Assembly (NCBI RefSeq): GCF_004119455.1
Contig: NZ_NRQT01000003.1
Span: 124,001 to 188,000, forward strand
Length of the DNA stretch: 64,000 nucleotides
Direction of reading: 5' to 3'
Origin: Chryseobacterium sp. CH25
GTDB lineage: Bacteria > Bacteroidota > Bacteroidia > Flavobacteriales > Weeksellaceae
The notes beneath the pieces are model-generated. The model made no database searches. It was not told the DNA's origin and saw only the letters and a program-made list of their open reading frames with translations. Every line of letters begins with the position of its first letter. Positions within the stretch are counted from its first letter, which is position 1. The translations under genes were made by a program, and so were the position numbers. Of this stretch, positions 25,347 to 34,072 are shown piece by piece.

Positions 25347-27385
25347 AATGTAAAATTTAAAGTGAGTCTGAAGTTTCTTCCCGGCATGGGATAATTCAGG
25401 ACAACGTCATAATATTGATTAAAGACATTGTTCATTTCAAGGTTTATTTTAAAAGGATGCCCGGCAAGGCTTAGTTTTCTCTGAACAGAAAGGTCGTGGG
25501 TATACCAGGGCTGAATATAGTTATACCGGATATTATCCTGCTGTCCGTCATATCTTTCCCCAACATAGATTGTGCTGTAATTAAAACTCCAGTCTTTATA
25601 ATCTGCCATTAGAGTGAAAGATCCGCTATGTCTTGGTGTATAAGGGATTTGCTCTCCGTAATAGGTTTCTTTAAATCCTTTAGTGATTGTTTTATCTTGG
25701 GCGCTCTGGTAAGTATAAGCCAATAATGGTTTGATCTTAACATTCCCCAACATCATTTCGGTCTGAACATTCACATCTGCTCCTATAATTTCAACCTTTC
25801 CCAGATTGAGCATCATCCAACGAAACATATTGGTTGTAGGGACGGCAACGATCTTATCCGTCACCTTGTTATAATACCCATCAACCTTTACATAAAGTCC
25901 TTTGAATAAAGACTTGTCATACTTTTTCTGATAGGTAAAACCAAGATCATACTGATGGGTAAATTCCGGTTTCAGAAAAGTATTTCCAACGCTGGTATAA
26001 TACAAATCGTTAAATGTTGGTAGCCTGAAGATATTTTTATAGAAAGTTCTGAGGGTAAGTTCCGGTATGGAAGCAGGCTGATAGCTCATAAAGAAAGCAG
26101 GAGTCCATTCTCTTCTGTCATCAGCTTTGAAATTCATTTTGACGTCTTCAGAAGTAAATGTCCCTAAAAGACTTCCTAAAAACTTAAATCTGTTCCACTG
26201 ATAGGTTGTAGCTAATGCAACCAGAGTTGTATAGCGGGTAGGATAAGAGAAGTTTCTTAAATCAGCATCTAAATTATTGTACTGAAAGTCTCCACTTAAA
26301 CTGACATCCCAATTAGGAGTAATTGAATATATATTGGAAGACGAGAGATAAACTTCCCGTTGGATATAAGTATTTTTTGCTTGATACTGTGCCTGAGACC
26401 TTACCGTATCATTAAAATAAGTGTAATCATAAGCAAACTTACCCTTCAGTTGAGTTTCAAACTTAGGAAACAGCTTTTTCCTGAAATTGGCCTGTACAAA
26501 ATAAGTTTCATCCAGCATTCTTGCTCCTCTTGCCTTAAAACGGTTTTTTACAATAGGGGCAGGAATACCACGGTTTGAAATATAACCATAGCCGCGAATA
26601 TTCCAGCTTCCGTTATTCAAAGTTCCATTTACAGATGTTTCAAAGCGTTTTGCTTTAATATCTGAATCATATCTTTTGGAAATGGTATCAGAAGCTGTGG
26701 CTCCATTGGGAAATTTTCTGCCATAACGGAATTTATAAAGACCGTCACTCTGAAGAAACTCTGCACTGAAGCTCGTTGCAATCCGTTTTGAAATCTTTTG
26801 TTCTAATCGGAATGAAGGATTAAATAAATCAATGGAAGCACTTTTTGCTCTTATAGTGAGATTGGTTTTTCTGTTTCCTGTGAATACTGGTGTTTTGGGC
26901 TGTAAATAGATAGATCCTGATGACCCGAAGTCTTTTGCAGGCTGAAAGATTTCACTTTTTTGTCCGTTGTACAATGAAATTTCTTCCAAATCATCCAGAG
27001 AATATCTTCCAAGGTCTACCAGTCCGTTTTGGGCATTCCCCAGTTGAATACCGTCATAGAATACGCCTACATGCTGGCTTCCCATACTTCGGATATTGAC
27101 GGTTTTCATACCACCCATACCTCCATAATCTTTGATCTGAAGTCCGGAAAAATACCTCAGCGCATCTGCAACAGAGTGGCTGTTCAGTCTTTCAAGCTCT
27201 TCACCCTGTAAAGTCTGGGCCGGAAGAATTTCTTTAAAGTTCTTTTTATAGATATTGACAGCCTTTATGGCTTCTTCTTTAATACTGTCTTTTTTTCTGG
27301 TTTGAGAAAATAGAGTTTGAGAGGTTAACACGAGTACCGTGAAAACAATTTTATGGAATTGAAATGTAGTTAGTTTTGCTACCAT
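25343..27385 (-). CDS. BtuB-like TonB-dependent cobalamin receptor
   Basis: About 680 residues. A signal peptide (ending LTSQTLFSQ) is followed by a plug domain (~50-165: LQGEELERLNSHSVADALRY, GGMGGMKTVNIRSMGSQHVG) and a 22-strand barrel ending with the outer membrane targeting strand GRNFRLTLNFTL. The barrel contains the usual late motif FKINLEMNNVFNQYYDVVL. A cobalamin riboswitch lies directly upstream, so the predicted cargo is vitamin B12 or another corrinoid. The ATG at 27385 is preferred because it gives a clean signal peptide; in-frame starts at 27397 and 27457 are possible. The stop overlaps the next start by four bases. Confidence 0.85.
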   Translation of the reverse strand: MVAKLTTFQFHKIVFTVLVLTSQTLFSQTRKKDSIKEEAIKAVNIYKKNFKEILPAQTLQGEELERLNSHSVADALRYFSGLQIKDYGGMGGMKTVNIRSMGSQHVGVFYDGIQLGNAQNGLVDLGRYSLDDLEEISLYNGQKSEIFQPAKDFGSSGSIYLQPKTPVFTGNRKTNLTIRAKSASIDLFNPSFRLEQKISKRIATSFSAEFLQSDGLYKFRYGRKFPNGATASDTISKRYDSDIKAKRFETSVNGTLNNGSWNIRGYGYISNRGIPAPIVKNRFKARGARMLDETYFVQANFRKKLFPKFETQLKGKFAYDYTYFNDTVRSQAQYQAKNTYIQREVYLSSSNIYSITPNWDVSLSGDFQYNNLDADLRNFSYPTRYTTLVALATTYQWNRFKFLGSLLGTFTSEDVKMNFKADDRREWTPAFFMSYQPASIPELTLRTFYKNIFRLPTFNDLYYTSVGNTFLKPEFTHQYDLGFTYQKKYDKSLFKGLYVKVDGYYNKVTDKIVAVPTTNMFRWMMLNLGKVEIIGADVNVQTEMMLGNVKIKPLLAYTYQSAQDKTITKGFKETYYGEQIPYTPRHSGSFTLMADYKDWSFNYSTIYVGERYDGQQDNIRYNYIQPWYTHDLSVQRKLSLAGHPFKINLEMNNVFNQYYDVVLNYPMPGRNFRLTLNFTL

Positions 27386-27514
27386 TAGCTCATTCATGGA
27401 TAATGATGACACTAATGGATATAAGAAAAGCAACGACAAAGCACAGCAGTACTGCACAGAATCATTGTAGTCCTAAGCTTTATTCCACGAAAGCGTCAAA
27501 CGTTTATTTATTTT

Positions 27515-27670
27515 GGCAGGTCTTCTGACTTACTCCGTTTTTGAAATCCTTCCCATTCCTAGAAACAGTGGATATGCTTTTCAAAAACTTTGGTGCGGAG
27601 CTTACAGCAGCGGGTCTGTTCCGGATTTTCACCGGATTCCCTTTTAAGAGCTTTTTACGGCTCACCAAAT
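27515..27670 (-). ncRNA. Cobalamin riboswitch (AdoCbl type)
   Basis: On the minus strand the conserved cobalamin elements appear in order: GGGAATCC, GGTGAAAATCC (27633-27623), the B12 box GACCCGCTGCTGTAAG (27616-27601), a middle CACTG, GGGAAGG, and the closing AGTCAGAAGACCTGCC (27530-27515). A TATCTTTG promoter precedes it and a BtuB-like receptor operon follows. The 5' boundary is set at the likely transcription start. The expression platform toward the start codon is not resolved. Confidence 0.95.
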
Positions 27671-27675
27671 TTCGG

Positions 27676-27704
27676 CAAAGATATAAAATTCTATTTAGAT
27701 ACAA
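27676..27704 (-). promoter_or_regulatory. Promoter of the cobalamin operon: TTG, 18 nt, TATCTTTG
   Basis: The minus strand reads TTG (27704-27702), an 18-nt spacer and TATCTTTG (27683-27676), just upstream of the riboswitch aptamer. Confidence 0.7.
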
Positions 27705-27740
27705 TGTCATGCAGAATAAAATGATTATCAATGCATAAAC

Positions 27741-27772
27741 ATGAAAAATCCCGTCAGGTTGTAACGGGATTT
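27741..27772 (-). terminator. Terminator of the MbnP/MbnH operon
   Basis: AAATCCCGT pairs with ACGGGATTT around a 9-nt loop; on the minus strand the stem is followed by TTTTT. It lies 31 bp after the di-heme peroxidase stop and separates this operon from the cobalamin operon. Confidence 0.85.
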
Positions 27773-27802
27773 AAACAATGAATTTTATAGGATTATCAAT
27801 GA

Positions 27803-28822
27803 TTATCTTTTCACAAATTCACGGTCACTCAGGGTTTTCATAAACAAGATAAGATTGGTCTTTTCCTGCTCTGTGAGAGGAATCCGGTTTCCGTTGTTTT
27901 TAAAGATGGGATCAAGATTATCTGCTTCCAAAACACCTTTATCAAAATAATCAAGAACAGCTCTTAAAGTTGGGAACTGTCCGAAGTTTCCATAAGGAGC
28001 CGTATATTCTACATTTCGTAATGAGGGCACTCTGAAGCTCATATAATCTTCCGGCTTTCCTGTCACTCTTCCACGTCCGGCTTCATTGGTATTAGAGTTT
28101 ACAGGAAATCCAATATTTCTGAAGCTCTGATCGGTAAAAAGCTCTGTACTATGACAGCTTGCACATTTTTGTTGAAAAGTCTGATAACCTTGTTTCTCGT
28201 TTTCTGTAAAAGGATCTCCTTCATTTCGTTTTACTTTATCATACTTGCTATTGGCAGAAATCAACATGTATTCGTACTGTGCAATACTTTTATATATTCT
28301 TTCCGAAGTAACGGCTTCATCTCCAAATGCTTTTCTGAATAAATCTTTATACATTAGATCATCCTTTAATTTTCCTATGACTTCCAAAATAGAAGAACCC
28401 ATTTCTTCATGAGTGATGATAGGAACCAATGGTTGGTTTTCCAATTGAAGAATATTTCCATCCCAATTATAAAACTTCATAAACATCATATTCTGAATAG
28501 CTGGTACATTTCGCAGTCCTACTCTATTCTGAATACCTATGGCCTGGGCATTGTTATCCGCAAAAGCATTTCCCTGAATATGGCAGCTGGAACAGGAAAC
28601 CGTATTATCTGCACTCAGTCTTTTTTCATGAAATAGCTTTTCTCCCAACTCTACTCCATATTTTGTAGGCAAATTGGAATTCACAGAAGTATTAAGTTCC
28701 GGAAAACCTAAAGGAATATTAAGTATTAATTTCGGATTATCAATAGGAGCTGGCTCATAATGATCGTTATTACAAGAGATTAACAGTATAAAAATCGTTA
28801 AAATGCTTAATCCTTTTTCCAT
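27803..28822 (-). CDS. MbnH-like di-heme cytochrome c peroxidase (MauG family)
   Basis: 339 residues. A lipoprotein signal (IFILLISC) precedes a CcP/MauG-type di-heme protein. The two heme c motifs are CSSCH (residues 77-81) and CASCH (220-224). Family segments GLRNVPAIQN, FYNWDGNILQLENQ, RNIGFPVN, FRVPSLRNVEYTAPYGN and LTEQEKTNLILFMKTL are present. In methanotrophs, MbnH oxidises a Trp of its partner MbnP to kynurenine, which creates a copper site. Here the gene directly follows an MbnP-family gene (16 bp), so the same pairing is inferred. The ATG at 28822 is chosen; the in-frame TTG at 28852 would overlap the upstream gene. A plain peroxidase role is the alternative. Confidence 0.8.
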   Translation of the reverse strand: MEKGLSILTIFILLISCNNDHYEPAPIDNPKLILNIPLGFPELNTSVNSNLPTKYGVELGEKLFHEKRLSADNTVSCSSCHIQGNAFADNNAQAIGIQNRVGLRNVPAIQNMMFMKFYNWDGNILQLENQPLVPIITHEEMGSSILEVIGKLKDDLMYKDLFRKAFGDEAVTSERIYKSIAQYEYMLISANSKYDKVKRNEGDPFTENEKQGYQTFQQKCASCHSTELFTDQSFRNIGFPVNSNTNEAGRGRVTGKPEDYMSFRVPSLRNVEYTAPYGNFGQFPTLRAVLDYFDKGVLEADNLDPIFKNNGNRIPLTEQEKTNLILFMKTLSDREFVKR

Positions 28823-28838
28823 TACAGCTGAAATAAAT

Positions 28839-29705
28839 CTAGTTTTCAACACTACTTACTGAAAACATTCCTGAAATATCACTGGAGCCGTTTCCTCCTA
28901 AGTTATCCACAAATTTTATCATTTGATTGGCTGTATGAATATTCGGAGTGGCATTTCCATCTGATCCTGTTCCGGTAACCAGTACAATGGTATTGATCTT
29001 ACCCGTCAGCAACTTATCAAAATCTGCTTTCACAATAATTTTAGGAGCTTTGTTATCTACTATTGCAGTTTTAGGCAGGTCTAAGGTAACGTCTCTGTAT
29101 GCATCTACTCCCTGGGTAAAGTTTCCTTCAGATGCTTTGATGGTACTTCCCGTATGAATAGACATCTGTTTGTTATCTGTTCCGTAGAAACCTTCTATTT
29201 TCGTAAAGCGATAGCCAGCTCCCCATTCCCACATCATTTGAGTGTCATTAGCACCTGCAGTAGCATAGAATTTTGGAAATCTCACCTGATCCAGCACATT
29301 CAGATCTCTTTTTACTCCCAATCCGAACTTAATTCTTTTGTATTCTCCAGCTGGGATATTACTCAGAATATAACGAAGGGTTTCCGGTTTCGACTGATCT
29401 ATCACGGTAGCTCCCTGATCAAGGTCATTAATTTTATAAGGAACTTCATTGCCATCTGCTTTTATCAAACGAATATTACTGATGACGTATTTCAATTCTG
29501 AAAAGTGGTGAACCTGTCCTTCTGCAGAAATATTTGTAGTTGCAGTAGCAGACGTAGATCCTCCAAGAACAATGGTTGTATTTTTAAAAGTATTATTAAA
29601 CTCAAGGGTTACGTTATTCGCTACAGAGTTATCATCACTATTCTGGCATGAAATTACACCTAATGAAAAAGCGGATACTAGTAGATATTTTTTAAAGTTT
29701 TGCAT
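28839..29705 (-). CDS. MbnP-like copper-binding lipoprotein
   Basis: 288 residues with a lipoprotein signal (LGVISC, Cys20). The MbnP-family pattern is visible: an N-terminal beta strand (VTLEFNNTF), HHFSELKYVISNIRLI, the central FGLGVKRDLN, and the hallmark MMWEWGAGYRFTKIEGFY with Trp159 and Trp161. This is followed by SIHTG (His184) and a C-terminal strand with VDAYRDVTLDLP and IIVKADFDKLL. In known members, Trp oxidation by MbnH gives a high-affinity copper site. The neighbours are MbnH-like and a TonB receptor. Copper as ligand is inferred from the family, and which Trp is modified cannot be read from one sequence. Confidence 0.85.
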   Translation of the reverse strand: MQNFKKYLLVSAFSLGVISCQNSDDNSVANNVTLEFNNTFKNTTIVLGGSTSATATTNISAEGQVHHFSELKYVISNIRLIKADGNEVPYKINDLDQGATVIDQSKPETLRYILSNIPAGEYKRIKFGLGVKRDLNVLDQVRFPKFYATAGANDTQMMWEWGAGYRFTKIEGFYGTDNKQMSIHTGSTIKASEGNFTQGVDAYRDVTLDLPKTAIVDNKAPKIIVKADFDKLLTGKINTIVLVTGTGSDGNATPNIHTANQMIKFVDNLGGNGSSDISGMFSVSSVEN

Positions 29706-29749
29706 TGTAAAAATTTTAGTGGTTGTTTTGATTAAAGTTGTTTTTATCC

Positions 29750-31729
29750 TTAAAAACTGAATTTTAAAGAGGTATAGATATTACGCCCCATTCTTGGGAT
29801 GTTTCCCCAATCTGCATAGGTGCTGTAGTATTTGTTCAACAGGTTTTCTGCGCCTACCTGAAAAACGGTTTTCAATTTTTGGATCTTGAAAGTATAGTTC
29901 ACGGAGAAATTCCATATTGTATAAGCCGGAGTTTGGTCTTCTCCATATTCTGGGCTGTAATTACGTTGGATAAAGTCTCCGTTTACAGAAGTCTGAACAC
30001 CGAAATTATGATGGTTAAAATGTAAAGAACTTAAATAACTCAATGGGCGGATGAAGGGTAGATTCTTTCCTTTATCATCTCTTCCGCGGGCATAGGTTAA
30101 AGTTCCTTTCCAATGGAGTTCTGGTAAAATGCTGTAGCTTCCATTCAGAGACATATTGAAAAGTGTTGCATGATCTAATGAAGTATAAGCCTTCACTCCT
30201 ACCGATTGGTAATTCATTGGACTTCCGAGACTTAGAATTTTCCCGATAATGTAATTCTGAATATAGAAGTAGTTTACTTTAGCTTCAATACTCATTTTTT
30301 CATTTTTAAACCCTGCACTGGCATTGGTTTCATAGGAAATTTCATTTTTTAAATCAGGATTTCCGATATAATCATAACGGTCAAAGCTATTGTAGATATA
30401 ATATCCATAGCCTTCTGAAACGGAAGGAGCTCTATGCCCATAACCCGTTCCTACAGAAAAGCTAAAATGATTTTGTGTAAATTGATAACCTGCATGTAAA
30501 CTGGGAAGAATCCTCGTCTTTTGCTGAGATGCTCCCGGATGAAAAATCCAGTTGAATTCAACATATTTGGACTCATTATAGTTCAGTCCTAAAGATCCAC
30601 CCAAACTCAAACTGCTTTTATCTGATATTTCCCAGTTGTTAGTCATTGAAAGTCCTGCAAAGCGTGTGGTTACCCAAGGCCAGCTGTACGCAAACATGGA
30701 TCTGTTCTTTCTGTCCTGTGGATACATCCTCATTTCTGCAATGGATGTATTATTGTACATATTGAGCTCTATGGCTGAAGTATATCTTTCTTTTTTCAGA
30801 TTCAAAGAAGAAACCAGTCCATAAGTAGTGCTCCATCCCGGCATATCCATGTGTACAAGATTTTCGGGACGTCCGGTATCATCCATATAATGCTCTATGG
30901 TATTATAATAGATTTTCGTATCCCAGGATTTAATCAATCCTTCTTTAAACAATTGCTTATAGGAAGCTGAAGTAATCATCGCCCTGGAAAGCCATAAATC
31001 CATCGGTAATGCAGGAAACCCCACACTTTTTGCCATATCAAAAATAGCGTCTACTCTTACTGAAGATAAAGGGCTTGTTTTATAAGCTATTCCAATTCCG
31101 GTATTGAATTTATTATATTGTGAATGATTGACCTCAGCGCCATTTCCATCATAATAATTTTCTGCTTTCCGGAAGGAAATACTTCCATCCACCACAAGTT
31201 TTTTGCCGGAATAGGAAATATTTCCCAGATTGAAAAACTGCTTATTATTGAATTCAAAGCCTGTCTGATACATTCCATTCCACTTTTTTTCAAGGCCGAA
31301 AGGAGTACTTTTTCTTTTCAGATCAATACTTCCTGCTATTGTAGCCCCGTGAGAACTTCCTTCCTGCCCTGACTTTATATCGATCGCCGAAAGTGTATTG
31401 CTCTCCATATACGACGTTACAGGATCCATTTTATCAGTACATGCTCCGAAAATACGCATCCCATCAATGGTAACAACAGATCTTTCCGTACTCATGTTAT
31501 TGAGTAAAGGTTCCCAGGCATACGCTCCCCGTTTTATAAAGCTTATTTTGTCTGAAGAAGCCAAAAACTCGTCTATTGAAACTGCCATTTTCATATCCGT
31601 TTCAATTTTCTTTTTGCTACTCTTTACTTCTACCTTATCCAGAAGAGTAATGCTGTCTTTTCGTGTTTTCCTATTTTGAGCATTCATTACAACACCCAAA
31701 AAGATCAATATTATTCCGAACTGCTTCAT
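29750..31729 (-). CDS. TonB-dependent receptor, probable copper uptake
   Basis: About 659 residues. A signal peptide (MKQFGIILIFLGVVMNAQ) is followed by a plug domain (VEVKSSKKKIETDMKMAVS; AWEPLLNNMSTERSVVTIDG; GQEGSSHGATIAGSIDLK) and a beta-barrel ending MGRNIYTSLKFSF. The receptor is Met/Tyr-rich in parts. It begins 4 bp after the FixH-like lipoprotein stop and is followed by MbnP and MbnH. TonB receptors paired with MbnP/MbnH are known from copper-regulated loci, so copper or a copper complex is the likely cargo (inference from neighbours). The ATG at 31729 gives the signal peptide. Confidence 0.8.
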   Translation of the reverse strand: MKQFGIILIFLGVVMNAQNRKTRKDSITLLDKVEVKSSKKKIETDMKMAVSIDEFLASSDKISFIKRGAYAWEPLLNNMSTERSVVTIDGMRIFGACTDKMDPVTSYMESNTLSAIDIKSGQEGSSHGATIAGSIDLKRKSTPFGLEKKWNGMYQTGFEFNNKQFFNLGNISYSGKKLVVDGSISFRKAENYYDGNGAEVNHSQYNKFNTGIGIAYKTSPLSSVRVDAIFDMAKSVGFPALPMDLWLSRAMITSASYKQLFKEGLIKSWDTKIYYNTIEHYMDDTGRPENLVHMDMPGWSTTYGLVSSLNLKKERYTSAIELNMYNNTSIAEMRMYPQDRKNRSMFAYSWPWVTTRFAGLSMTNNWEISDKSSLSLGGSLGLNYNESKYVEFNWIFHPGASQQKTRILPSLHAGYQFTQNHFSFSVGTGYGHRAPSVSEGYGYYIYNSFDRYDYIGNPDLKNEISYETNASAGFKNEKMSIEAKVNYFYIQNYIIGKILSLGSPMNYQSVGVKAYTSLDHATLFNMSLNGSYSILPELHWKGTLTYARGRDDKGKNLPFIRPLSYLSSLHFNHHNFGVQTSVNGDFIQRNYSPEYGEDQTPAYTIWNFSVNYTFKIQKLKTVFQVGAENLLNKYYSTYADWGNIPRMGRNIYTSLKFSF

Positions 31730-31733
31730 GGCA

Positions 31734-32657
31734 TTAGAATAAAGTATCAATAAACAATTCGCTTTTAGCCCCCGGAACACCTGGTGTAAAATCTGTAGAA
31801 ACCTTGGTTCCTTTGATAATTTTTCCATTTTGATTCAACAGGATAAAATTTAAGGTCCAGTTTCCTGTCATGGTATAATTAACAACACCATGGTAGAGAC
31901 CGTCATTTTCCTGTATTAAATCTTTATTATTAGGTGATGAGTGATTTCCCATCGAAGGTTCCGGCATTCTTGGATCCAATTGTAAAGTATATCCTTTCAC
32001 CTCTGAATAGGAGAACTGTGAAGGATCAGGAAAACTTCCTGTGGAAACCGCAGGCTTATTGTATTTATAAATTCCTGCTACCAGTTTATTTTCTGCTACT
32101 TTAGGTTTCTGAGGGGAAACAAGAGCAATGTAGTATTGTTCCCCATCATTTCCCGTAAACGAGGTCATATTCAGATTTTTATTATTCTGTTCAGCCACAG
32201 TAATATCTTCGTTGATAGCATATACTTTTTGGTTCACCGTAAAACTCAAATAAAGTTTCCAGTTCCCGGAAGCATTGCTTTTATCCGTAAATACAGAATA
32301 TCCTGAATAATATTTACCTTCCTTTTTATAACTCAGATTGTATTGATACGGACATGAAGTTTTACTCCCATCAGCTTTCGACATAATCGGTAAAAAAGTG
32401 ACCTCCGAAGTATTGATATTTTCATGAGTCTGGGTATTGGTAATCTTTATTCTGATTTCATTATACCCCTGATAAAATGTTCCGTTTAAAGTCTCGACGC
32501 TTATGGTATAGCCATCTGTGTTTACTGTTGCTGCTTCTTTAAATTCGTAATGTTCCGGAACGGCCGTGTTGATTTCGCTTTCATAATCGGTTTTGTCGAG
32601 GGTGCAGGAAACAGCCATCAACAAAAGTCCCATGATGAAAATATGATACATTTTCAT
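31734..32657 (-). CDS. FixH/YtkA-like lipoprotein of the copper cluster
   Basis: 307 residues, lipobox in LLLMAVSC. The chain seems to hold two Ig-like halves. The first has GYTISVETLNGTFYQGYNEI and WKLYLSFTVN. The second has LDPRMPEPSMGNHSSPNN, GLYHGVVNYTMTGNWTLNF and the final strand. The PEPSMGNHSSP block is like the Met/His metal-binding stretch of FixH/YtkA-like proteins, which handle copper in the periplasm. It opens the TonB receptor-MbnP-MbnH unit. The start at 32657 (MKMYHIF) gives a proper signal; in-frame codons to 32711 are rejected. Copper binding is inference. Confidence 0.7.
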   Translation of the reverse strand: MKMYHIFIMGLLLMAVSCTLDKTDYESEINTAVPEHYEFKEAATVNTDGYTISVETLNGTFYQGYNEIRIKITNTQTHENINTSEVTFLPIMSKADGSKTSCPYQYNLSYKKEGKYYSGYSVFTDKSNASGNWKLYLSFTVNQKVYAINEDITVAEQNNKNLNMTSFTGNDGEQYYIALVSPQKPKVAENKLVAGIYKYNKPAVSTGSFPDPSQFSYSEVKGYTLQLDPRMPEPSMGNHSSPNNKDLIQENDGLYHGVVNYTMTGNWTLNFILLNQNGKIIKGTKVSTDFTPGVPGAKSELFIDTLF

Positions 32658-32722
32658 TGTTGATTTTTTAGTTGGATAAATACAATAGAAATACTTTGAA
32701 TGCTGAAACATTCAAGATTTTT

Positions 32723-32865
32723 TTACCACAAAAGGCACAAATATTTTTATAACATGTAAGGTGCTTTAAAGTTATCCACAGCGTGTGGATAAGTCATAAC
32801 CCTTTATGAAATAGGTACATTAAGCATATTCAAGATATCTTAAATACACTTTTGTGCTTAATTTT
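32723..32865. repeat. Intergenic inverted-repeat region
   Basis: The gap between the FixH-like gene and the small CKGKC gene holds a perfect palindrome, TTATCCACA-GCG-TGTGGATAA (32772-32792). It is flanked by CACAAAAGGCACAAA near 32726 and an inverted relative, ACTTTTGTGCTT, near 32849. This looks like a dispersed intergenic element, related in pattern to the one at 35655-35810. No gene is seen. Confidence 0.5.
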
Positions 32866-32878
32866 CTATAGGAGAATC

Positions 32879-33250
32879 CTAAAAAACCGGTGGTCTGAAA
32901 ATGTGTTTCAGAAACAGAAAAGAATAGGCTGTTTCGTAGATGAAATTAGTGTTGGAAACTATAGTTTTTCCAGTGTGAAGGATCTCTGTAATTTCAGGCA
33001 GGGTATAGATATCAAGAATTTTCTGGCCTGAATTCTTTGTTTTATTGAAAGGAGTAGATTCCGTATCACTGTTTGCTTTTGCCAGCTCTTTGCTCAAATG
33101 GCATTTTCCCTTACAGTGAAGCTCCGGTTTACTTTTGTTAACACAGAGCGTATTAACAATATAATTATAATTTACAGCATACTCAGCCAGGGGTATCAGA
33201 GGTCTGAACACCATATAGCTTATAAAGAGTAGGCTGTAAATTAATTTCAT
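32879..33250 (-). CDS. Small membrane protein with CKGKC motif, copy 1
   Basis: 123 residues. One N-terminal hydrophobic segment (LIYSLLFISYMVFRPLIP) precedes AVNYNYIVNTLCVNKSKPEL, then HCKGKCHLSKELAKA, a variable middle, and the C-terminal tail IFRPPVF. The Cys and His residues (LC..., HCKGKCH) suggest a metal site in the periplasm. It starts 3 bp after the SOD stop and is clearly co-transcribed with it. A second copy of this family is at 35193-35555. I know of such proteins only as uncharacterised Bacteroidetes neighbours of metal genes; function unknown. Confidence 0.75.
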   Translation of the reverse strand: MKLIYSLLFISYMVFRPLIPLAEYAVNYNYIVNTLCVNKSKPELHCKGKCHLSKELAKANSDTESTPFNKTKNSGQKILDIYTLPEITEILHTGKTIVSNTNFIYETAYSFLFLKHIFRPPVF

Positions 33251-33253
33251 GAA

Positions 33254-33928
33254 TTATTTTTTGCTTAAAGCATCATCATATCTTTTGCTCACTTCTTTCC
33301 AGTTCAGCACATTCCAGATGGCAGAAAGGTAGTCTGCTCTTTTGTTCTGATATTTCAGATAATAAGCATGTTCCCAAACATCAATTCCCAGGATAGGAGT
33401 TCCTTTTTCTTCCACAATATCCATCAATGGGTTATCCTGATTAGGCGTAGAAGAAACGAAAAGTTTTCCGTTTTTATCCACAGAAAGCCACGCCCATCCT
33501 GACCCGAAACGGTCTGCACCAGCTTTACTCATCTTTTCTTTGAAAGCATCCATACTTCCAAAAGTTTCAGTAATTGCTTTTGCTAATTTTGCAGAGGGTT
33601 GAGTATTCTTCTCCGGAGTAAGGATCGTCCAGAACAATTCGTGGTTATAATGTCCGCCAGCATTATTTCTTACTGCAGGACTTAATTTTGAAGTCTCAGA
33701 AAGAATTTTAATTAAAGTTTCTTTTTCCTGAGGAGTTCCTGCAATCGCTTTATTCAGGTTGCTCGCATAGGCTGCCCCATGCTTTGAATAATGGATTTCC
33801 ATTGTTTGCGCATCAATTGATCCTTCCAATGCATTATAAGCATAAGGCAAAGGAGTTTGTTTAAATTGTGCCAGTGTAAACTGAGCCGCGAATACTGCTC
33901 CTAAAGCAGCTATTTTCATAATCTTCAT
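33254..33928 (-). CDS. Exported Fe/Mn superoxide dismutase
   Basis: 224 residues. A signal peptide ([15 protein letters not shown]) precedes a complete Fe/Mn SOD. Metal ligands are His46 (EIHYSKH), His96 ([10 protein letters not shown]), Asp183 and His187 ([13 protein letters not shown]). The GGHxNH form is typical of Mn or cambialistic enzymes. SOD converts superoxide to peroxide and oxygen. The signal peptide places it in the periplasm or outside, unlike the usual cytosolic enzyme. It lies between SCO and a CKGKC protein gene, which suggests protection against oxidative damage linked to metal handling (inference). Confidence 0.9.
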   Translation of the reverse strand: MKIMKIAALGAVFAAQFTLAQFKQTPLPYAYNALEGSIDAQTMEIHYSKHGAAYASNLNKAIAGTPQEKETLIKILSETSKLSPAVRNNAGGHYNHELFWTILTPEKNTQPSAKLAKAITETFGSMDAFKEKMSKAGADRFGSGWAWLSVDKNGKLFVSSTPNQDNPLMDIVEEKGTPILGIDVWEHAYYLKYQNKRADYLSAIWNVLNWKEVSKRYDDALSKK

Positions 33929-33960
33929 AATGTTTTGTTATATGGTTTAACAATATTTTT

Positions 33961-34070
33961 TTAGAAAGGAAGTAAGGGTGCTGGAAGCTGGGAGTTATAT
34001 TAGTTAATAATCGGAACTCCTTTTATTCTATAAACGAAGAGTCCTTCCATCTTCGATCTTCCCTCTTCCA
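33961..34070. repeat. Intergenic GGAAG-rich low-complexity stretch
   Basis: Contains AGAAAGGAAGTAAGGGTGC and GGAAGCTGGGAG and, further on, the inverted form CTTCCATCTTCGATCTTCCC followed by TCTTCCATC. Such GGAAGA-type strings look like a dispersed intergenic element. They separate the SCO gene from the SOD gene. Confidence 0.5.
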
Positions 34071-34072
34071 TC

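Noticed and set aside
27803..32657. Methanobactin (chalkophore) biosynthesis cluster
   Set aside because: No MbnA precursor, MbnB or MbnC-like genes were found in the window; only MbnP/MbnH-type partners are present.
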